A DNA stretch of 62,387 bases from DATKCN01 sp035513175. GTDB taxonomy: Bacteria > Chloroflexota > Chloroflexia > Thermomicrobiales > CFX8. Both the position numbers and the translations under genes were made by a program. The notes under the pieces are model-generated. The model did no database searches. It saw nothing but the letters and a program-made list of their open reading frames with translations, and was not told where the DNA came from. Below, in pieces: positions 41,849-53,761 of the stretch; position 1 is the stretch's first letter, and the number at the start of each line of letters is the position of its first letter. Location of the stretch: assembly GCA_035513175.1 (NCBI GenBank), contig DATKCN010000294.1, positions 1 through 62,387 of the forward strand, read 5' to 3'.

Positions 41849-43756
41849 ATGGATCGTAGTGATTTCGACGGGGCCCCGGGCCGCATGCAGGGGGGCGTGG
41901 GCTTTGACGACGATGGCGCCGACAGCGTCGGCCGCTCTCTCATGGAACAGCTACTTGCTGATCCGACCCACGATTACCGCACGCTGAAATATGGAGATGT
42001 CATCGACGGCACGATCATGCACGTCGACCGGGATGAGATTCTGGTCGACATTGGATCGAAGTCCGAAGGCGTCATCCCGGCCAGAGAGTTCTCATCACTC
42101 AACGACGATGAGCGCGACGCTCTCGACGTTGGTCACGCGCTGCTCGTGTTTGTGGTTCAGCCTGAGAACCAGGACGGACACGCGGTGGTGTCAATCGACC
42201 GTGCCCGCCAGGAGAAGAGCTGGCGAGTGCTGCAGGAGCAGTTCGAGGCCAGCCAGGTGATCGACGCCGAGGTTGTCAACTACAACAAGGGCGGGTTACT
42301 GGTCAATCTCGACGGCGTGCGAGGTTTCGTGCCCGCGTCGCAGGTGACGGAGATCCGCGGCGGTGACGACGCTCAGAAGCAGGCCGACATGGCCCGCCTG
42401 ATCGGCTCGAAGCTGCAGTTGAAAATCATTGAGATCAATCGGCACCGCAATCGGTTGATTCTCTCCGAGCGTCAGGCGTTGCAGGAACGTCGTGACGAGA
42501 TGAAGGAGAAGCTCATCGAGCAGCTCCGCGAGGGCGAGGTCCGCACCGGGCGCGTCTCCAGCATCTGCGACTTCGGCGCGTTTGTCGACGTCGGTGGGGC
42601 TGACGGATTGGTTCACCTATCCGAGCTGTCGTGGAGCCGGGTACGCCACCCGAGTGAGGTGCTGACGATCGGACAGGAGATCGACGTCTTCGTGCTCGGA
42701 ATCAACGCGGATGAGAAAAAGATCGCGCTGTCGATCAAGCGCACGCAGGCAGAGCCCTGGAGTCGCGTCGCCGCGAACTATGACGTCAATCAGCTCGTTA
42801 CCGGCGTCGTTACCCAGCTCGCTAACTTCGGCGCATTCGCACGCATCGAGGATGGCATTGAAGGTCTCGTGCACGTGTCCGAGCTTTCTGACGCGCGGAT
42901 TTCACACCCGCGCCAACTGGTTTCTGAGGGTCAGGAGCTTCTGCTGCGGATTATCAGAATCGATCCGCAACGGCGACGCATGGGCCTGAGCCTCAGGCGC
43001 GCGCTGGAAGCGACTGACGAGGAAGTCGAGGAGGCGATCGGCGCGGAAGCCGTGGCCCTCAAGGCGCACCTGCTCGCTATGGAAGTTGAGCCGGACCCGG
43101 ACGCCGAGGAGTCGTTCGACGTCGAGTCGTTCGAACCCGCCACCGACGACGTTGCCACACCCGAGGTTGTCGAAGCCGCCGTCGAGCAAGAGCCGGCTGC
43201 TACGGCAATGTCTGAAGCGTTCGCCGCAGCCGACACGACTGACGATGTCGCGACGGCAGACACGATAATGGTCGATCCGGCAACGACCGTCGAAGCCGAG
43301 ACTACTGACGCGACTGCCGCCGCCACCAAAGGCGACGAAGCGGCAGCGAACGCCGAATCAGTGGCGCGGGCCGAAGAGCCAGCGGCTACCGGGCTTGCGG
43401 ATGAACAGCCTGCCCCGATTACGGAAGTCGGTGTCGAAGCGGCTGAGTCTCCATCCATCACGGAGGCTGTGAAAGCGACCAGCCCGATTTCAGACGCCAA
43501 CGCTGAAGTCGACGCGTCGGCATCGTCTATCGATGAAGATGCGATCGATGCTGGCTCCGCGGCCGAGAGCATCGAGCCGGTTGCGGACATCTCAAGTGAT
43601 GTGATTGAAGCCTCCCCAGAGGATTTGGATGGTGACCACGCGGCGACGACGGAGGCACGTGTCGAGGAACCCGCGCAAGGCGAGGCCGATGAAGCTGATG
43701 CTGCCGCCAGTACGAAGGCCGCATCGCCCAGGAAACGCGCGAAAACCGCGTCTTGA
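41849..43756 (+). CDS. rpsA: S1 RNA-binding domain protein (ribosomal protein S1-like) with long acidic tail
   Basis: 635 residues. Four S1 domains in a row: about 45-115 (GDVIDGTIMHVDRDEILVDIG), 125-200 (IDAEVVNYNKGGLLVNLDG), 220-300 (GEVRTGRVSSICDFGAFVDV) and 305-385 (NQLVTGVVTQLANFGAFARI). This is the arrangement of short S1 proteins in Gram-positive and related bacteria, which help mRNA bind the 30S subunit. The last 235 residues are low-complexity Ala/Glu/Thr/Asp-rich and end in ASPRKRAKTAS, unlike the ordered core; this tail may be a flexible ligand arm. A strong promoter lies upstream. Strict equivalence to Escherichia coli S1 (six domains) is not claimed. Confidence 0.88.
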   Translation: MDRSDFDGAPGRMQGGVGFDDDGADSVGRSLMEQLLADPTHDYRTLKYGDVIDGTIMHVDRDEILVDIGSKSEGVIPAREFSSLNDDERDALDVGHALLVFVVQPENQDGHAVVSIDRARQEKSWRVLQEQFEASQVIDAEVVNYNKGGLLVNLDGVRGFVPASQVTEIRGGDDAQKQADMARLIGSKLQLKIIEINRHRNRLILSERQALQERRDEMKEKLIEQLREGEVRTGRVSSICDFGAFVDVGGADGLVHLSELSWSRVRHPSEVLTIGQEIDVFVLGINADEKKIALSIKRTQAEPWSRVAANYDVNQLVTGVVTQLANFGAFARIEDGIEGLVHVSELSDARISHPRQLVSEGQELLLRIIRIDPQRRRMGLSLRRALEATDEEVEEAIGAEAVALKAHLLAMEVEPDPDAEESFDVESFEPATDDVATPEVVEAAVEQEPAATAMSEAFAAADTTDDVATADTIMVDPATTVEAETTDATAAATKGDEAAANAESVARAEEPAATGLADEQPAPITEVGVEAAESPSITEAVKATSPISDANAEVDASASSIDEDAIDAGSAAESIEPVADISSDVIEASPEDLDGDHAATTEARVEEPAQGEADEADAAASTKAASPRKRAKTAS

Positions 43757-43850
43757 GGACAGCGATCCTGGTCGTTCGATTCTCACTTATGGTGTCGATC
43801 ACAACAGACGAGATCCGTTCTCTGCTGCTGGCGGCCACCGGCCCTCGCAC

Positions 43851-43876
43851 GTTGCGATACAGTGTTGCGATACAGT
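43851..43876. repeat. Tandem 13-base direct repeat upstream of clpC
   Basis: GTTGCGATACAGT occurs twice back to back (43851-43863 and 43864-43876) in the 327-base gap between the S1-protein gene and clpC (43757-44083). Two identical copies suggest a binding site for a regulator that contacts one face of DNA, or a slipped duplication. Nothing else recognisable (no CIRCE, CtsR site or RNA) was seen in the gap. Confidence 0.5.
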
Positions 43877-44083
43877 TATGTGACAAGGCGACCGGCCTCA
43901 CACATTCGTCCAGTAGTCTGCCGGTCGCGAGAGCGTCGTGACTGGACGACGTTGGACTGGTACTTGCGCTCACCACGAGGGCAGCAGTACGCTCTAGGCA
44001 GGCAGCCACCATAAGCGGTTTGAGCGGGACCGGGGTAGTTGCTGCACCCGAATCTCGCGTCGCGCAACCGTCGGAGAAACCAG

Positions 44084-46537
<2,454 letters not shown>

Positions 46538-46574
46538 GGGTCAGGCTCCAAGGCGTAGAACTGAATTGCACATG

Positions 46575-46598
46575 GCGAGGGCGCGACGGCGCCCTCGC
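46575..46598 (+). terminator. GC-rich hairpin between clpC and radA
   Basis: Perfect 10-bp stem GCGAGGGCGC (46575-46584) with GCGCCCTCGC (46589-46598) and loop GACG, 37 bases after the clpC stop. There is no pure T-run (GTCGTCTGTC follows), so it may be a weak terminator or a 3'-stabilising hairpin between the two genes. Confidence 0.55.
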
Positions 46599-46626
46599 GT
46601 CGTCTGTCGGGGCAGGCAAAGGAACG

Positions 46627-48000
46627 ATGGCCAGAGCACGCACGAAGTACGTTTGTCAACAATGCGGGCTCGAGAGCGCGGCATTCTATGGTCGCTGCCC
46701 GGATTGCGGAGCCTGGTCGTCGCTCGTCGAAACGATTGACCGCAAGGACTCAGCGTCTCACCCGCGCGGCAGCGTGGCGACGGCGACCGCCGGAAGGCCT
46801 GAAGCACTCTCGTCAGTTCGTAGCGCCGATCTCTCTCGCCGTCCGGTGCCGTTAACAGAGTTCTCGCGCGTGCTCGGCGGAGGAGTCGTGCCCGGATCGC
46901 TCGTGCTCGTCGGCGGCGATCCCGGCATCGGCAAGTCAACGCTCCTGTTACAGGTTGCCGCTGGACTCGCTTCCGGCGAGTCGCCAGTGCTGTATGTCAC
47001 CGCAGAAGAATCTGCGCAGCAGCTCAAGCTTCGGGCCGATCGTCTCGGCGTCCCGCACGACGGCCTGTTCGTCCTGTCGGAAACGAACATCGATTCACTA
47101 CTCGCGGCTGCCGAACAGCTCAACCCGTCGATCGTCGTCGTCGATTCGATCCAGACAGTTTTCACGGACGAGATCGCGTCTGGGGCGGGCAGCGTCGGTC
47201 AGGTGCGTGAGTGTACGTCGCGACTCATGGCCTACGCCAAGCCCCGCGGCGTCGCCATCTTCATCGTTGGACACGTCACGAAAGAGGGTTCGATAGCCGG
47301 CCCACGGGTTCTCGAGCACATGGTCGACGCCGTTCTCTACCTGGAAGGCGATCGATTCCATCAGTATCGGATCCTGCGAGGGGTCAAGAACAGGTTCGGA
47401 TCAACCGACGAGGTCGGCGTGTTCGAGATGGCCGAGTCGGGCATGCGTGAGGTCCGCAACCCGAGCGAGGCGTTCCTTCGCGAGCGGGCCGGGAACGCTG
47501 CCGGGTCGGCGATCACCGTGACCGTCGAGGGCACACGGCCGATACTCGTCGAGGTCCAGGGTCTGACGACCAGAAGCGCTTACGGCAACGCGCGCCGCAC
47601 GGCGAATGGGTTTGAGCTGAATCGCCTGCACATGCTGATCGCCGTGCTTACCAAGCGCGTTGGACTGAGCCTCGGCGACCAGGATATCTATGTGAACGTG
47701 GTCGGTGGACTGAAGCTCGGCGAACCAGCCGCCGATCTCGGGATCGCCGTCGCGATTGCGTCGAGCGTTCGCGAGACGCGTGTCGACAATCGGCTGGTTG
47801 TCATCGGAGAGATCGGCCTGTCCGGCGAACTCAGGTCGGTTTCGCAGCTTGATCGCCGCCTGAATGAAGCATCCAAGCTCGGATTCAACCGCGCCATTGT
47901 GCCCGCAACACTCGGTCGTGGCGTCGCGCGTCCGCCGCGGGGATTCGAGCTGAGCAGGGCGTCGTCGGTCGACGAAGCGATCTCACTGGCGCTCGCTTGA
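46627..48000 (+). CDS. radA: DNA repair protein RadA
   Basis: 457 residues. RadA is a RecA-like branch-migration helicase in recombination. In order: zinc finger (CQQCG ... CPDCGAW, about 9-32), RecA core with Walker A GGDPGIGKSTLLLQ and Walker B IVVVDSIQT, the RadA-specific KNRFGSTDEVGVFEM, and a Lon-protease-like C-terminal domain (about 290-457, LSLGDQDIYVNVVGGLKL) without the serine-lysine dyad of a protease. It follows clpC after 89 bp and a hairpin, a neighbourhood common in Gram-positive bacteria. The stop is 2 bp from the converging murG stop. Confidence 0.96.
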   Translation: MARARTKYVCQQCGLESAAFYGRCPDCGAWSSLVETIDRKDSASHPRGSVATATAGRPEALSSVRSADLSRRPVPLTEFSRVLGGGVVPGSLVLVGGDPGIGKSTLLLQVAAGLASGESPVLYVTAEESAQQLKLRADRLGVPHDGLFVLSETNIDSLLAAAEQLNPSIVVVDSIQTVFTDEIASGAGSVGQVRECTSRLMAYAKPRGVAIFIVGHVTKEGSIAGPRVLEHMVDAVLYLEGDRFHQYRILRGVKNRFGSTDEVGVFEMAESGMREVRNPSEAFLRERAGNAAGSAITVTVEGTRPILVEVQGLTTRSAYGNARRTANGFELNRLHMLIAVLTKRVGLSLGDQDIYVNVVGGLKLGEPAADLGIAVAIASSVRETRVDNRLVVIGEIGLSGELRSVSQLDRRLNEASKLGFNRAIVPATLGRGVARPPRGFELSRASSVDEAISLALA

Positions 48001-48002
48001 CA

Positions 48003-49160
48003 TCACGAAACGGGCCCATCAACCAACGCAAGCAGCTCATCGACAAGACGAGCTGCAGCGTCACGGTGCGTGCGCATGGATGCCGCATGCCGCATTCGTG
48101 ACTGCTCTTCAGGATTCTCCAGCAGTTGACGGGCGATGCTGAGAAGCGCCTCCGGACTCAGATCGCGCTGTTCGATCATGTATGCCGCGCCCGCCTCGAC
48201 GAGATGCAGTGCATTCTGACGCTGCTCTTTCGCGCCGGGCAACGGGATGAGGATCGACGGCACTCCCACGGTCGAGAGTTCGGCCACCGTTCCCGCGCCC
48301 GCCCTCCCGATGACCAGGCTGGCGGCTGCGTACACATCTCCAAGCTCGCGCCCCACCCGCTCACGCACGTGGTATCGCTCTCGAAGCGGCGGGGGCAGCT
48401 CACTCGCCGCGCTCCGGAGCCGGTCGAAGTCATCGTGAACCGACCGCGGGCCGCACTGATGGATCACCTCGGCATGAGCCAGCAGGTCCGGCAACACGCC
48501 CAGGATCGCGGCATTGATCGACCGCGCTCCCTGAGCGCCCCCGGTGACGTATACGAGCGGCAGTCCCCCGTCGAGCTGAAACCGCGCGAGCGCCCGCCCT
48601 GCATCTCCCTCCGTAACGAACCTTCGCACTGGATTACCCGTAACGACGACACGCCGCGCTGTCGTTCGAAGAGCGTGCCGCGAGCTTTCGTACGAGAGCG
48701 CAACGACATTGCAGAATCGCGCATTGATGCGCGTGGCCAGTCCAATGTGCGCGGTTTGTTCGTGCGTCAGAGACGGAATCCGCAGCAACGCTCCGGCGAT
48801 CACCGTCGGCACACTCACGAACCCCCCGGTGGAGAAGATAGCGTCGGGTCGAAATGTCCGGAGAATCCTCAGCGCCTGTACGACGCCCGCGGGGATGCGG
48901 AAGCTGTCGCCGAGCGTTGCAAACGACGGATAGCGCCGTAGCTTCCCCGCCCGGACGGCGCGGAATTCGATGCCCAGTTCCTTGGCCGCCGCACCCTCGT
49001 AATCAGCCTTGGCCCCAATCCACAGGGCCTGCAGTTCGACGCGACATCGTAACGCTTCGATAACCGCGACGGCAGGCGTCACGTGCCCGCCACTGCCGCC
49101 GCCAGCGACAACAACGCGGAAAGGACGCGGCGCGTTCCCGGTGGTAGACTCCGACAACAA
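48003..49160 (-). CDS. murG: UDP-N-acetylglucosamine--N-acetylmuramyl (pentapeptide) pyrophosphoryl-undecaprenol GlcNAc transferase
   Basis: 385 residues from TTG 49160 with GGAGGGAAGG directly upstream. MurG adds GlcNAc to lipid I to make lipid II on the cytoplasmic face. The G loop RVVVAGGGSGGHVTPAVAV is at the start, GGFVSVP in the middle and VTGGAQGARSINAAI opens the C-terminal UDP-binding half; VIGRAGAGTVAELSTVGVPSILIPLP is the donor-binding stretch. Residue pattern and length fit MurG. It is away from other mur/fts genes and alone on the minus strand, which is uncommon and might mean a MurG-like enzyme. Confidence 0.88.
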   Translation of the reverse strand: MLSESTTGNAPRPFRVVVAGGGSGGHVTPAVAVIEALRCRVELQALWIGAKADYEGAAAKELGIEFRAVRAGKLRRYPSFATLGDSFRIPAGVVQALRILRTFRPDAIFSTGGFVSVPTVIAGALLRIPSLTHEQTAHIGLATRINARFCNVVALSYESSRHALRTTARRVVVTGNPVRRFVTEGDAGRALARFQLDGGLPLVYVTGGAQGARSINAAILGVLPDLLAHAEVIHQCGPRSVHDDFDRLRSAASELPPPLRERYHVRERVGRELGDVYAAASLVIGRAGAGTVAELSTVGVPSILIPLPGAKEQRQNALHLVEAGAAYMIEQRDLSPEALLSIARQLLENPEEQSRMRHAASMRTHRDAAARLVDELLALVDGPVS

Positions 49161-49249
49161 TCGACCTTCCCTCCGGACCCTTGGTCGGGGCCCGACGCCC
49201 AGGCGACGTTACCCGGTACGCCACCCAGGAGTGTCACACAATCGCCAGC

Positions 49250-49786
49250 TTGACTCAACGTGCGAAGCCCTCTCGCCTGCTGCTGTTGGGAGGCTCGACC
49301 ATCTTCGGCGTATTCGTTCTGGACCAGCTCACGAAGTGGGTGATCATCGAGACGATCGGCCCGGGGACGGGCCGGAGCAGCGTGGCAATCATTCCGGGTG
49401 TACTGGAGCTCGTCTTTGTTCGCAACACGGGCTCAGCATTCGGGCTGTTCCAAGGCAGCTCTGAGTTCCTGAAGATCGCCGCCGTGGTCGCCGTCGTGAT
49501 CCTGCTCGCGTATTACTTCCGGGCGGCCACTCGTGACTGGGTGATGTCATCTGCGCTTGGTCTACAGCTCGGCGGCGCGTTAGGAAACATCACCGATCGT
49601 TATCGGCACGGCTACGTGGTCGACTTTATCGACTTCCCCAGGTTCCCAACATTCAACGTCGCGGATTCAGCGATTACCATTGGCGTCGTCCTTTTGATAT
49701 TTGCTTTGTTGTTCAGGGACACGGACACGCGACGCGGCGACGAACACGCAAGCGAGCCACGACTGCCGGCCCACGAGGACGTATGA
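49250..49786 (+). CDS. lspA: Lipoprotein signal peptidase (signal peptidase II)
   Basis: About 178 residues if started at TTG 49250; TTG 49181 is another option and neither has a well-placed ribosome site (an AGGAG is at 49228). Four helices, beginning RLLLLGGSTIFGVFVLDQLTKW. LspA cleaves prolipoproteins; its two catalytic Asp are in GNITDRYRHGYVVDFIDF and FNVADSAITIG. NTGSAFGLF is also a family motif. It opens the unit lspA-rluD-glycerate kinase with 4-bp overlaps; lspA-rluD is a very common pair. Confidence 0.94.
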   Translation: MTQRAKPSRLLLLGGSTIFGVFVLDQLTKWVIIETIGPGTGRSSVAIIPGVLELVFVRNTGSAFGLFQGSSEFLKIAAVVAVVILLAYYFRAATRDWVMSSALGLQLGGALGNITDRYRHGYVVDFIDFPRFPTFNVADSAITIGVVLLIFALLFRDTDTRRGDEHASEPRLPAHEDV

Positions 49787-50709
49787 GTGAACCGGATGTC
49801 TTCGTCCTGAAGATTGAGACTCCCCAGGCCTGTAATGGCGAGCGTCTCGATCGATTCGTCACCGATCGCTTGCCCGACACCAGCCGATCATATGTCCAGC
49901 GACTGATCGAGGAGGGCAACGTGCTTGTAAACGGCGCGCCGCCGCGACCGAGTTACCGTGTGTCTCCGGGGGACCTCATCGAAGTGCGTATTCCGCCACC
50001 CGGCGAGCCCATCGACATTTCTCCGGCCGTCGTCCCCATCCCCATTGTTTTCGAGGACGACGATGTGATCGTCTTCGACAAGCCAGCCGGGCTCGTTACC
50101 CATCCGGCGCCTGGCCACGAGCATGGCACGCTGGTGAACGTGCTGCGCTGGATCCGCCCGGACATTATCGTCCCTGGAACAGAACGGCCCGGCATCGTGC
50201 ATCGCCTCGACAAGGACACCTCCGGCCTGATCGTCGTGGTGAAGAATGAGCGAGCAAGGCTTGCGCTTCTCCGGCAATGGCAGCGGCGGGACGTTCTGAA
50301 ACAGTACATAACGCTCGTCCACGGCGGGCTGCCCGAAGACACGGCAACGGTTGACGCTCCCATCGGGCGTGATCCGCACAACCGCAAGCGCATGGCGGTC
50401 GTCCGTGACGGGCGACCGGCGATTACGCATCTTGCCACCCTCAAGCGATTCGCGGGCTACTCCCTGCTGGACGTGACGATTGAAACGGGCAGGACGCATC
50501 AGATTCGAGTTCACTGCGCGTTCCTGAAGCACCCGATCGCAGGTGACGCGTTGTACGGCGGTAGTTCGAGGGAGTTGCCGCTTGATCGACAGTTTCTCCA
50601 CGCACGGCGCCTGGTTCTGACATTACCCAGTGGTCAGCCCATCGACCTCGAAGCGCCTCTTCCAAGCGACTTGCGCGATGTGCTGACCATCCTTGAGGAA
50701 CGGCGATGA
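49783..50709 (+). CDS. 23S rRNA pseudouridine synthase, RluD/RluA family
   Basis: 308 residues. The N-terminal S4 RNA-binding domain (ERLDRFVTDRLPDTSRSYVQRL to NVLVNGAPPRPSYRV, about 14-65) is followed by the catalytic domain with the invariant Asp in GIVHRLDKDTSGLIVV. RTHQIRVH is the conserved C-terminal motif. RluD modifies helix 69 of 23S rRNA; the S4 domain and lspA neighbour favour RluD over RluA/RluC. It overlaps lspA by 4 bp and the next gene by 4 bp. Confidence 0.92.
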   Translation: MSEPDVFVLKIETPQACNGERLDRFVTDRLPDTSRSYVQRLIEEGNVLVNGAPPRPSYRVSPGDLIEVRIPPPGEPIDISPAVVPIPIVFEDDDVIVFDKPAGLVTHPAPGHEHGTLVNVLRWIRPDIIVPGTERPGIVHRLDKDTSGLIVVVKNERARLALLRQWQRRDVLKQYITLVHGGLPEDTATVDAPIGRDPHNRKRMAVVRDGRPAITHLATLKRFAGYSLLDVTIETGRTHQIRVHCAFLKHPIAGDALYGGSSRELPLDRQFLHARRLVLTLPSGQPIDLEAPLPSDLRDVLTILEERR

Positions 50710-51971
50710 CCATCGCAGACAGCGTGTCGGCGATCAGGGAGATCTACGAAGCAGCCGCGAAGCGTGTCCATGCGGGGGAGGCGGTGCGCAGAAGCTTGAA
50801 GATCGGCAAGGACGGGATGCTTCAGATTGTGGGCGTAAGCGCCCCGATCCCACCGCAGGGCGTCCATGTCATTGCCTTTGGCAAGGCGGCGCTCGGAATG
50901 ACGCTGGCCGCCGCGGACATTCTCGGGGACGCGTTAGCGGCCGGGATCGCGGTGACGAAAGACGAGCGTGCTGTCACGCCTGACCGCGTGCGTGTCTTTC
51001 GTGGGGCGCACCCAGTGCCCGGCGAGGATTCCGTCGCGGCAGGCGACGCGGTGCTGTCGTTTGCCCGTTCGATTCCGGCAGGATCCGTCGTCCTGTGCCT
51101 CATTTCCGGCGGCGGCTCGGCCCTCGTCGAGGTCCCGCGTGATGGCGTGACACTGGACACTCTTCAGGATGTCACCCGCGTGTTGCTGCGTGGCGGCGCG
51201 TCAATTCTCGAGATCAACGCGGTCCGTTCGAGGCTGAGCGCTTTCAAAGCCGGAGGGCTGCTGGCCGAGCTAGTTCATACGCGAGTTCACAATCTGATCG
51301 TGTCCGACGTGCTTGGGGACAACCTCCAGGCAATCGCCAGCGGACCGACCGTGCAACCGGCAGACGAAGGAAGTCCAGAAGACATCCTCAACCGACTTGG
51401 CATACAGATCGAGCTGCCGCAGAGGCACGACTCCGTTCGACACCTCGATCTGCATTCGGCGGTCATCGCGAACGTTTCCGTGGCGATCGACGCGGCGGCC
51501 GAGAAGGCGGCAGAACTGGGACACCAGCCGTTTGTGCTGACTCGCTCTATCGCCTCGGAAGCGCGCGAAGTTGGGCGACTCATCGCAGGGGTCCTGACCG
51601 ACTCCAGTCGCGGATTGACATCCGTTTCAACGGGCACGTGCCTGATCTGCGGGGGTGAGATGATCGTGAACCTGCGAGGAGATGGTGTAGGTGGCCGTAA
51701 TACTGAGGCCGCGCTGTCAGCGGCGATTGCGCTGAGGGGCGTCGACTCCTGTGCCGTTGGATTCCTGGCGACCGACGGCGACGATGGGGCCAGCGGAGCG
51801 GCGGGCGCGATCGTTCATGGCGCCACGGTTCCAGCCTGTGACGAGAGACGGGCCATTGACGCGCTCGAGAACAACGATTCGTTTTCGTATCTGCACGAGC
51901 GAGGCGCGACGGTAATCACCGGACCAACCGGCACGAACGTCAACGATCTGGTGATTGGCATCGTGAGCTGA
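50706..51971 (+). CDS. Glycerate 2-kinase, class II (GckA/DUF4147-MOFRL)
   Basis: 421 residues. The N-terminal DUF4147 half includes IAFGKAALGMTLAA, GAHPVPGEDSV, and SGGGSALVEVPRDGV then LLRGGASILEINAVRSRLS, which bind ATP and glycerate; the MOFRL half (from about 300) has CLICGGEMIVNLRGDG and ATDGDDGASGAAG. The product is expected to be 2-phosphoglycerate, feeding glycolysis or the photorespiration/serine-cycle glycerate route. It overlaps rluD by 4 bp. A functional link with lspA or rluD is not evident. Confidence 0.88.
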   Translation: MTIADSVSAIREIYEAAAKRVHAGEAVRRSLKIGKDGMLQIVGVSAPIPPQGVHVIAFGKAALGMTLAAADILGDALAAGIAVTKDERAVTPDRVRVFRGAHPVPGEDSVAAGDAVLSFARSIPAGSVVLCLISGGGSALVEVPRDGVTLDTLQDVTRVLLRGGASILEINAVRSRLSAFKAGGLLAELVHTRVHNLIVSDVLGDNLQAIASGPTVQPADEGSPEDILNRLGIQIELPQRHDSVRHLDLHSAVIANVSVAIDAAAEKAAELGHQPFVLTRSIASEAREVGRLIAGVLTDSSRGLTSVSTGTCLICGGEMIVNLRGDGVGGRNTEAALSAAIALRGVDSCAVGFLATDGDDGASGAAGAIVHGATVPACDERRAIDALENNDSFSYLHERGATVITGPTGTNVNDLVIGIVS

Positions 51972-52044
51972 AGCCGGTCGAACCGGAGAGTCGCTGCATG
52001 CTATAGTGCGCCCCAGGTTGACCGTCGGAAAGGACTCGTCATCA

Positions 52045-53748
52045 GTGAACGTAAGCGAAGCGATAGTCACCATCCTTGCCGACAGCGGGGTCGAGCACGT
52101 CTTCGGTCTCCCCGGCGACACCGGCATGGATTTCTATGACGCGTTGTATCGTAGTGAAGGACGAATCACACACGTCCTGACGCGCGACGAACGCTCAGCG
52201 TCGTTCATGGCGGATGCCTACGCGCGCGTCAGTGGCACGATCGGCGTCTGCGAAGGACCCAGCGGTGGCGGAGCTACCTATATCGTGCCCGGCGTCGCGG
52301 AAGCTCAGGGATCGTGCGTCCCTCTCATCTGCCTGACTTCGGATACCCCGATAAGCGAAGATGGTCGCGGCGTGCTGACGGAGCTCGACCAGCAAGCGCT
52401 ATTCGCGCCGATCACGAAGTGGTCCGCACGCATGACAACCGCAGACACAGCGCCGGATGTCGTGCGGCGTGCGATTCGGCTCGCGACATCGGATCGGAGC
52501 GGCGCCGTATCGATCTCGATGCCCGCGGACGTGCTTGGCGCCGACGTGGACGTTACTAACGTCTATGGCGTGCCCGATTTTGTTCGCGCTCCGTCATCCC
52601 GCGTACGTCCTGATCCGGAACATGTTAACCGCGCGGCCGACATCATTCGCGCCGCCAGATCGCCGGTGATTGTCGCCGGTGGCGGGGTGATCATTTCTCG
52701 AGCGTGGGACGCGCTGACGCGGTTCGCTGAGCTCGCCTCGATTCCAGTTGGGACATCGATTAACGGAAAAGGCAGCATCGCTGAGACGCACCCGCTGAGC
52801 CTCGGGGTCGTTGGTGGAAACGGTGCGAGACCGTATGCCAACCGGGTCGTTGCGGACTGCGATGTGCTCGTCCTGGTGGGGACACGCACGGACTCGACGA
52901 CGACTCTCAACTGGACGCTGCCGAAGCGGGAGCCCGGACGGACCGTCGTACACATCGACATTGACGCCTGGCAGATCGGCAACAACTACGAGACCAAGGT
53001 CGGTCTCTTTGGAGATGCACGAGCGGCCATCGAGGATCTCACCTCCGCGCTGGGCACGATGACGCATGATTCCGCGACATCGCTCCGAATCGAGGAGATG
53101 GGCGCGTCGAAACAGCGCTATTTCGACGAACAGGCAGAGTTCATGAGATCCGACGCTCGGCCGATAAAGCCGCAGCGCGTAATTTCCACGCTGAAACGAC
53201 TCCTGCCGGATAACGCCGTGCTCGTTGCTGACCCCGGCACACCGACTCCGTTTATCGGCGCCCAGTATCTGCTACCGCGACCGGGCAGGTGGACGGTCAT
53301 CCCACGTGCGCACGGGGGTCTGGGCTACGCCCTGCCCGCATGTGTCGGCGCTCATTTCGCCCGGCCACAGGGACGGACGGTCAGCCTCCTGGGTGACGGC
53401 TCGTTCGGGATGTCCGTCGGCGAGCTCGAGACGATCTCCCGGCTCAATTTACCGATCGTGCTCGTACATTTCAACAACGGCTGTTTCGGGTGGATCAAGG
53501 AGCTGCAGCACCTGTACCACGAGCGCCGCTACTTCTCGGTCGATTTCAATCCGGTCGACTATGCTGGCATCGCTCGAGGTTTCGGGCTCGCGTCATGGCA
53601 CGTGGCTGATCCTGTGGACCTGGAGGGTGTCTTGCGGTCGGCGCTGGATCACGGCGGGCCTGCCTTCATCGATGTCGTCACTGAAGCTGCGATGACCGAG
53701 ACTCCGCCGGTGCACGCCTGGCTCGAAGCCGTGGGCGCGAGTACCTGA
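52045..53748 (+). CDS. Thiamine diphosphate-dependent enzyme (acetolactate synthase/decarboxylase-like)
   Basis: 567 residues from GTG 52045 with GGAAAGG about 10 bases before it. Three domains: the pyrimidine-binding domain with the activating Glu49 in LTRDERSASFMADAYARVSG, the central domain (about 195-330, VIVAGGGVIISRAWD), and the pyrophosphate domain with SLLGDGSFGMSVGELET and FNNGCFGW (the GDG...NN motif for Mg-ThDP). VFGLPGDTGMDFYDAL is the FAD-family-like start. Substrate class is open: acetolactate synthase, glyoxylate carboligase, oxalyl-CoA or sulfoacetaldehyde-type enzymes share the fold. Next to a nucleoside hydrolase gene 13 bp away. Confidence 0.85.
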   Translation: MNVSEAIVTILADSGVEHVFGLPGDTGMDFYDALYRSEGRITHVLTRDERSASFMADAYARVSGTIGVCEGPSGGGATYIVPGVAEAQGSCVPLICLTSDTPISEDGRGVLTELDQQALFAPITKWSARMTTADTAPDVVRRAIRLATSDRSGAVSISMPADVLGADVDVTNVYGVPDFVRAPSSRVRPDPEHVNRAADIIRAARSPVIVAGGGVIISRAWDALTRFAELASIPVGTSINGKGSIAETHPLSLGVVGGNGARPYANRVVADCDVLVLVGTRTDSTTTLNWTLPKREPGRTVVHIDIDAWQIGNNYETKVGLFGDARAAIEDLTSALGTMTHDSATSLRIEEMGASKQRYFDEQAEFMRSDARPIKPQRVISTLKRLLPDNAVLVADPGTPTPFIGAQYLLPRPGRWTVIPRAHGGLGYALPACVGAHFARPQGRTVSLLGDGSFGMSVGELETISRLNLPIVLVHFNNGCFGWIKELQHLYHERRYFSVDFNPVDYAGIARGFGLASWHVADPVDLEGVLRSALDHGGPAFIDVVTEAAMTETPPVHAWLEAVGAST

Positions 53749-53761
53749 GAGCAGGACCTCA

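Noticed and set aside
43757..44083. CIRCE or CtsR operator before clpC
   Set aside because: Neither the TTAGCACTC/GAGTGCTAA arms nor a GGTCAAA-type heptad repeat is present.
52002..52007. TATAGT as the promoter of the ThDP-enzyme operon
   Set aside because: No -35 at the right distance; kept out as too weak.
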